Shown here: positions 5,607-8,045 of the stretch, one piece after another
Layout: every line of letters begins with the position of its first letter
Position numbering within the stretch: the first letter of the stretch is position 1
Source of the DNA: Flavipsychrobacter stenotrophus
Lineage (GTDB): Bacteria; Bacteroidota; Bacteroidia; Chitinophagales; Chitinophagaceae
Reading direction: 5' to 3'
Length of the DNA: 8,045 bases
NCBI GenBank assembly: GCA_947372365.1
Contig: CANBTK010000057.1
Span: 1-8,045 of the forward strand
Notes under the pieces: generated by a model
Database searches by the model: none
What the model saw: the letters and a program-made list of their open reading frames with translations, nothing else
What the model was told of the DNA's origin: nothing
Position numbers and translations under genes: made by a program

Positions 5607-6359
5607 TCATGCGCAACTCAGTGCCCTGAGAAAATCGTCTTTCTTTTTAGGGGAAACATCCAGTGTACAACCGTCTGTCATCATGATGCTGCCCACTTTA
5701 CCCTTAATGTATTTTTTCACTTTCCGCAGGTTAATAATGTGCGATTGGTGTACCCGCATGAACTGGCTGCCATCAAGCAGGCCTTCGTAATATTTAATAG
5801 TGTGCGATACAGTGACCTTATGATTGCCTTCAATGTAAAAATGAGTGTAGTTGCTAGCAGCCTCCAACCTGATAATATCGTCAACAGAAACGAACTGAAT
5901 TTCATTAAGAGTAGCCAGGCCAAGCGTCGTAATTCTGTCTTTGGTTTCGCGTGTCGTGTTCTCTTGGAAAGCCTTAAGGCTCATAGGATAAAATTTGCTC
6001 GCCGACTGGGCCTTGTACTTATCTACAGCTACAATCAGCTCATCAATATTCACCGGCTTAAGCAGGTAATCTAGCGCCGAACATTTTAAAGCCTTTAGTG
6101 CAAAATCGTTGTAGGCTGTCGTGAAAATAATTTTAAAATCTACATGATCCACGTCTTGCAGCATTTCAAAACTATTACCATCGGGTAGCTTTATGTCAGA
6201 AAATACCAGTTCAGGTTTTACTGCCTCTATCAAAAGCTTTGCATCTTTAAGAGTGGCGGCTATACCAGAAACCGCAACGTCCGGGCAATAGTCGGCAAGC
6301 ATTTTTTTTAACACTCTTGAGCTTCTTTCTTCGTCTTCAATAATTACTGCGTTTATCAT
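5607..6359 (-). CDS. LytTR-family response regulator
   Basis: A 250-residue cytoplasmic DNA-binding regulator. The receiver domain (about 1-118) has the acidic pocket E8-D9-E10, phospho-acceptor D55 in LVFSDIKLPDG, the conserved Thr80/Thr81 and the K101-P102 pair, so it appears fully phosphorylatable. The C-terminal LytTR domain (about 144-247) shows the family motifs IIRLEAASNYTHFYIEG (162-178), MRVHQSHIIN (201-210), and the basic LRKVKKYIKGKVG (211-223). LytTR proteins bind direct repeats upstream of target genes through beta strands. The ATG at 6359 comes 3 bases after the stop codon of the sensor kinase gene, so the two form an operon and a cognate pair. Target genes cannot be inferred; the convergent exported-protein gene is next door, but its promoter is more than 2 kb away. 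The length and motifs are normal for the family, and no defect is seen. Confidence 0.93.
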   Translation of the reverse strand: MINAVIIEDEERSSRVLKKMLADYCPDVAVSGIAATLKDAKLLIEAVKPELVFSDIKLPDGNSFEMLQDVDHVDFKIIFTTAYNDFALKALKCSALDYLLKPVNIDELIVAVDKYKAQSASKFYPMSLKAFQENTTRETKDRITTLGLATLNEIQFVSVDDIIRLEAASNYTHFYIEGNHKVTVSHTIKYYEGLLDGSQFMRVHQSHIINLRKVKKYIKGKVGSIMMTDGCTLDVSPKKKDDFLRALSCA

Positions 6360-6362
6360 GCC

Positions 6363-8045
6363 TTAGCTATTAATTTGAATTAATGGAATGAAAATGGAAA
6401 CCCTGGTGCCTGTGTTCAATGCACTCTCATCTACATCGGTAATTACTATGGGTTGTATTTTGGTATTCTCCCGTGTGCAAACCAGTTGCAGCCTTTCGGT
6501 TATATTGCTTAACCCCATCGATACATTTTGCTTTTTATAACGGTGTGCTCGTTTTCTTCCTATGCCATTGTCTGTAATGATGCAGTTCAGCATCTGGCCA
6601 CTTTTTACAAAATGAACCAACAGCTTCTTTTCACCGTTCGCCATGGGTAAGCCATGTACCAGGGCATTTTCTATTATAGGCTGTACAATCATAGACGGGA
6701 TACCTATGTTAGCTGCATCTATTTGCTCATCGCAACTTATCTGGAAAGAGAGCGTTTCACCTATCCTCAATTTCTCAAGCTCAAGGTATAGTTTGAGGAA
6801 CTTAATTTCATCTTCCAGGCTGATGTACTCTTTCGCAGAATTATCAACAATAACTCTTATCAGCCTTGAGAACTGGGAAAGGAAATAATTAGCCTGCCGT
6901 GGCTGGTGGCTGAATATGAAGTCCTGTATGGAATTGAGCGCGTTAAATATAAAATGGGGATTTATCTGCGCTCTCAAAGATTTAAGATCGTTCTCTATCA
7001 TCTTCCTCAGCAAGTCCGACTTTCTGTGTTTGTAGGCAACTACAGCATAAAAGATACCTGCCAAGACAATGAGCCCGGCAAGCACTTCTGCCAATATGAA
7101 CCACCACTTTTGCCAGTATGGTGGTAATACCGTAAACGCGATAGATGTGCCCTGGCCCTGCCATCCTTCCGCATATACCAAAAGCCGGTAATCGCCAGGA
7201 GCCAGGTGGTCGTACTGAATCTTTTCCGAGGTTGTTTTACTCCATTCTTTGTCGGCGCCTTCCAGGCTGTAAAAATAGGTGGGTGCTTTCTCAGTGCTAT
7301 ACGATATTGCACTAAAACCAAAGCTTATGGAATTGCCATAATTTACTACGTATCCTGACCGCACAGCTGTATCCCTTCCCCTGATAGAAATGTTGGAAAT
7401 ATAAACCGGAATAGGTGGGTACTTCGCATTAATAACATCCTTCGTATTTATACCAAGCAAGCCATTATTAGTGCCTATGTACAAAGTGCCGTTCTTTTCG
7501 CAAACTGAGTTGACACAATTATCGGGCAATAAATTCGCCTTGGTGAAAGAACGTATATCGTATTTTCCCGAACCGCCCAGCCGCAAGAGGTTCAACCCAT
7601 TTTCTGAACAAAGCCATGCATTGTTGCTGTCATCAATGTATACCGATGAAATGTTGTCGGCCAGCAAGCCGCTTTCAGTATTAAAATGAACTACACATTT
7701 TTTGTCCTGATAACAATATACCCCATTGTTTTTTGTGGCCACCCATACCTTATTATCACGTCCACATTGTATGTCTGAGATGTAGACATTCTTTTCAAAA
7801 TATTTTTCTATCCCCTTGCCGCTTCCGGTAGAATCGGCCAAACAAAACAACGTGTCTTTATGCGAAATCCAGAACCTATCCTTCAAATCAACGCAAAAAT
7901 TTGTTTTGTACGTCAGATTTGCCGGCACACGCCCCACACGTTTGGTACCACCTGCGTCAACCCTTTCAACTACACAACTTTCGTACTTGTCATTGCACGT
8001 TCCTTTTATAAAAAAGGCGCCGTCAACACGACTATAGTAATTGCA
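6363..8045 (-). CDS. LytS-type sensor histidine kinase with propeller/Y_Y_Y sensor (5' end beyond window)
   Basis: The frame is open from the right edge to the stop at 6363, giving 560 residues; residue numbers here count from the edge. In order: two-component-propeller repeats (about 47-70, 86-116, 127-156, 172-200, each with the D-x-x-x-x-x-W-[IVL] or similar pattern, e.g. DNKVWVATKNNGVYCY); a Y_Y_Y domain at about 236-305 (YFYSLEGADKEW, LAPGDYRLLVYA); one membrane segment at about 314-338; a His_kinase dimerisation domain with the phospho-acceptor His364 in QINPHFIFNALNSIQDF; and an HATPase domain with Asn460 (PIIENALVHG), DNGIG at 492-496 and MGLSNITERL at 510-519. The propeller and Y_Y_Y domains should lie in the periplasm and the kinase core in the cytoplasm. 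An in-frame GTG at 7937 could be called as a start, but the open frame and propeller-like sequence continue upstream, so the true start lies outside. It is followed at 3 bases by its response regulator. The ligand is unknown. Confidence 0.93.
   Translation of the reverse strand, partial: CNYYSRVDGAFFIKGTCNDKYESCVVERVDAGGTKRVGRVPANLTYKTNFCVDLKDRFWISHKDTLFCLADSTGSGKGIEKYFEKNVYISDIQCGRDNKVWVATKNNGVYCYQDKKCVVHFNTESGLLADNISSVYIDDSNNAWLCSENGLNLLRLGGSGKYDIRSFTKANLLPDNCVNSVCEKNGTLYIGTNNGLLGINTKDVINAKYPPIPVYISNISIRGRDTAVRSGYVVNYGNSISFGFSAISYSTEKAPTYFYSLEGADKEWSKTTSEKIQYDHLAPGDYRLLVYAEGWQGQGTSIAFTVLPPYWQKWWFILAEVLAGLIVLAGIFYAVVAYKHRKSDLLRKMIENDLKSLRAQINPHFIFNALNSIQDFIFSHQPRQANYFLSQFSRLIRVIVDNSAKEYISLEDEIKFLKLYLELEKLRIGETLSFQISCDEQIDAANIGIPSMIVQPIIENALVHGLPMANGEKKLLVHFVKSGQMLNCIITDNGIGRKRAHRYKKQNVSMGLSNITERLQLVCTRENTKIQPIVITDVDESALNTGTRVSIFIPLIQINS

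Noticed and set aside
6363..7937. GTG at 7937 as the true start of the kinase
   Set aside because: The frame remains open for 36 further codons to the window edge and reads as propeller-like sequence, with no signal peptide after 7937; a periplasmic sensor needs one, so the start must lie outside.

Overview
The window looks like chromosomal DNA of a member of the Bacteroidota, probably of the Chitinophagaceae/Chitinophagales type. The evidence is a BatA-domain membrane protein with a von Willebrand A domain, a secreted protein ending in a type IX secretion (T9SS) sorting domain, a LytS-type kinase with a two-component-propeller/Y_Y_Y sensor, TAnnTTTG-like promoter boxes and the lack of clear Shine-Dalgarno sites. 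I see no transposase, CRISPR array, tRNA or rRNA.

Left block (1-3799, all minus strand), in the order of transcription: a BatA/vWA membrane protein with a GTG start (3799-1769); a 248-base gap holding several small hairpins that look like an intergenic repeat; a dihydroorotase-family protein (1520-213); then, 2 bases after its stop codon, the start of a DUF4199-like membrane protein that runs off the left edge. The dihydroorotase-family protein keeps the fold and some substrate-contact motifs but has lost the HxH pair, two further histidine ligands and the catalytic Asp, so it is probably a non-catalytic paralogue.

Middle (3800-4154): a 355-base divergent intergenic region. It has a promoter-like box directly against the GTG start, a 14-base near-palindrome that also matches the core of a phage T7 late promoter, and a four-codon mini-ORF overlapping the next gene's ATG.

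Right block: a plus-strand exported protein (4155-5498: signal peptide, DNRLRE/CBM96-like domain, PKD domain, T9SS sorting domain), closed by a strong rho-independent terminator. Converging on it from the minus strand is a two-component operon: a LytS-like sensor kinase (from beyond 8045 to 6363) followed 3 bases later by its LytTR response regulator (6359-5607). The kinase probably senses through a periplasmic propeller and passes phosphate to Asp55 of the regulator. Its target genes cannot be told from this window; the neighbouring exported protein is only a candidate.

I did not find strong evidence for an undescribed system. The points most worth checking are the apparently dead dihydroorotase, the hairpin-repeat gap in front of it, and the short motifs in the divergent intergenic region.
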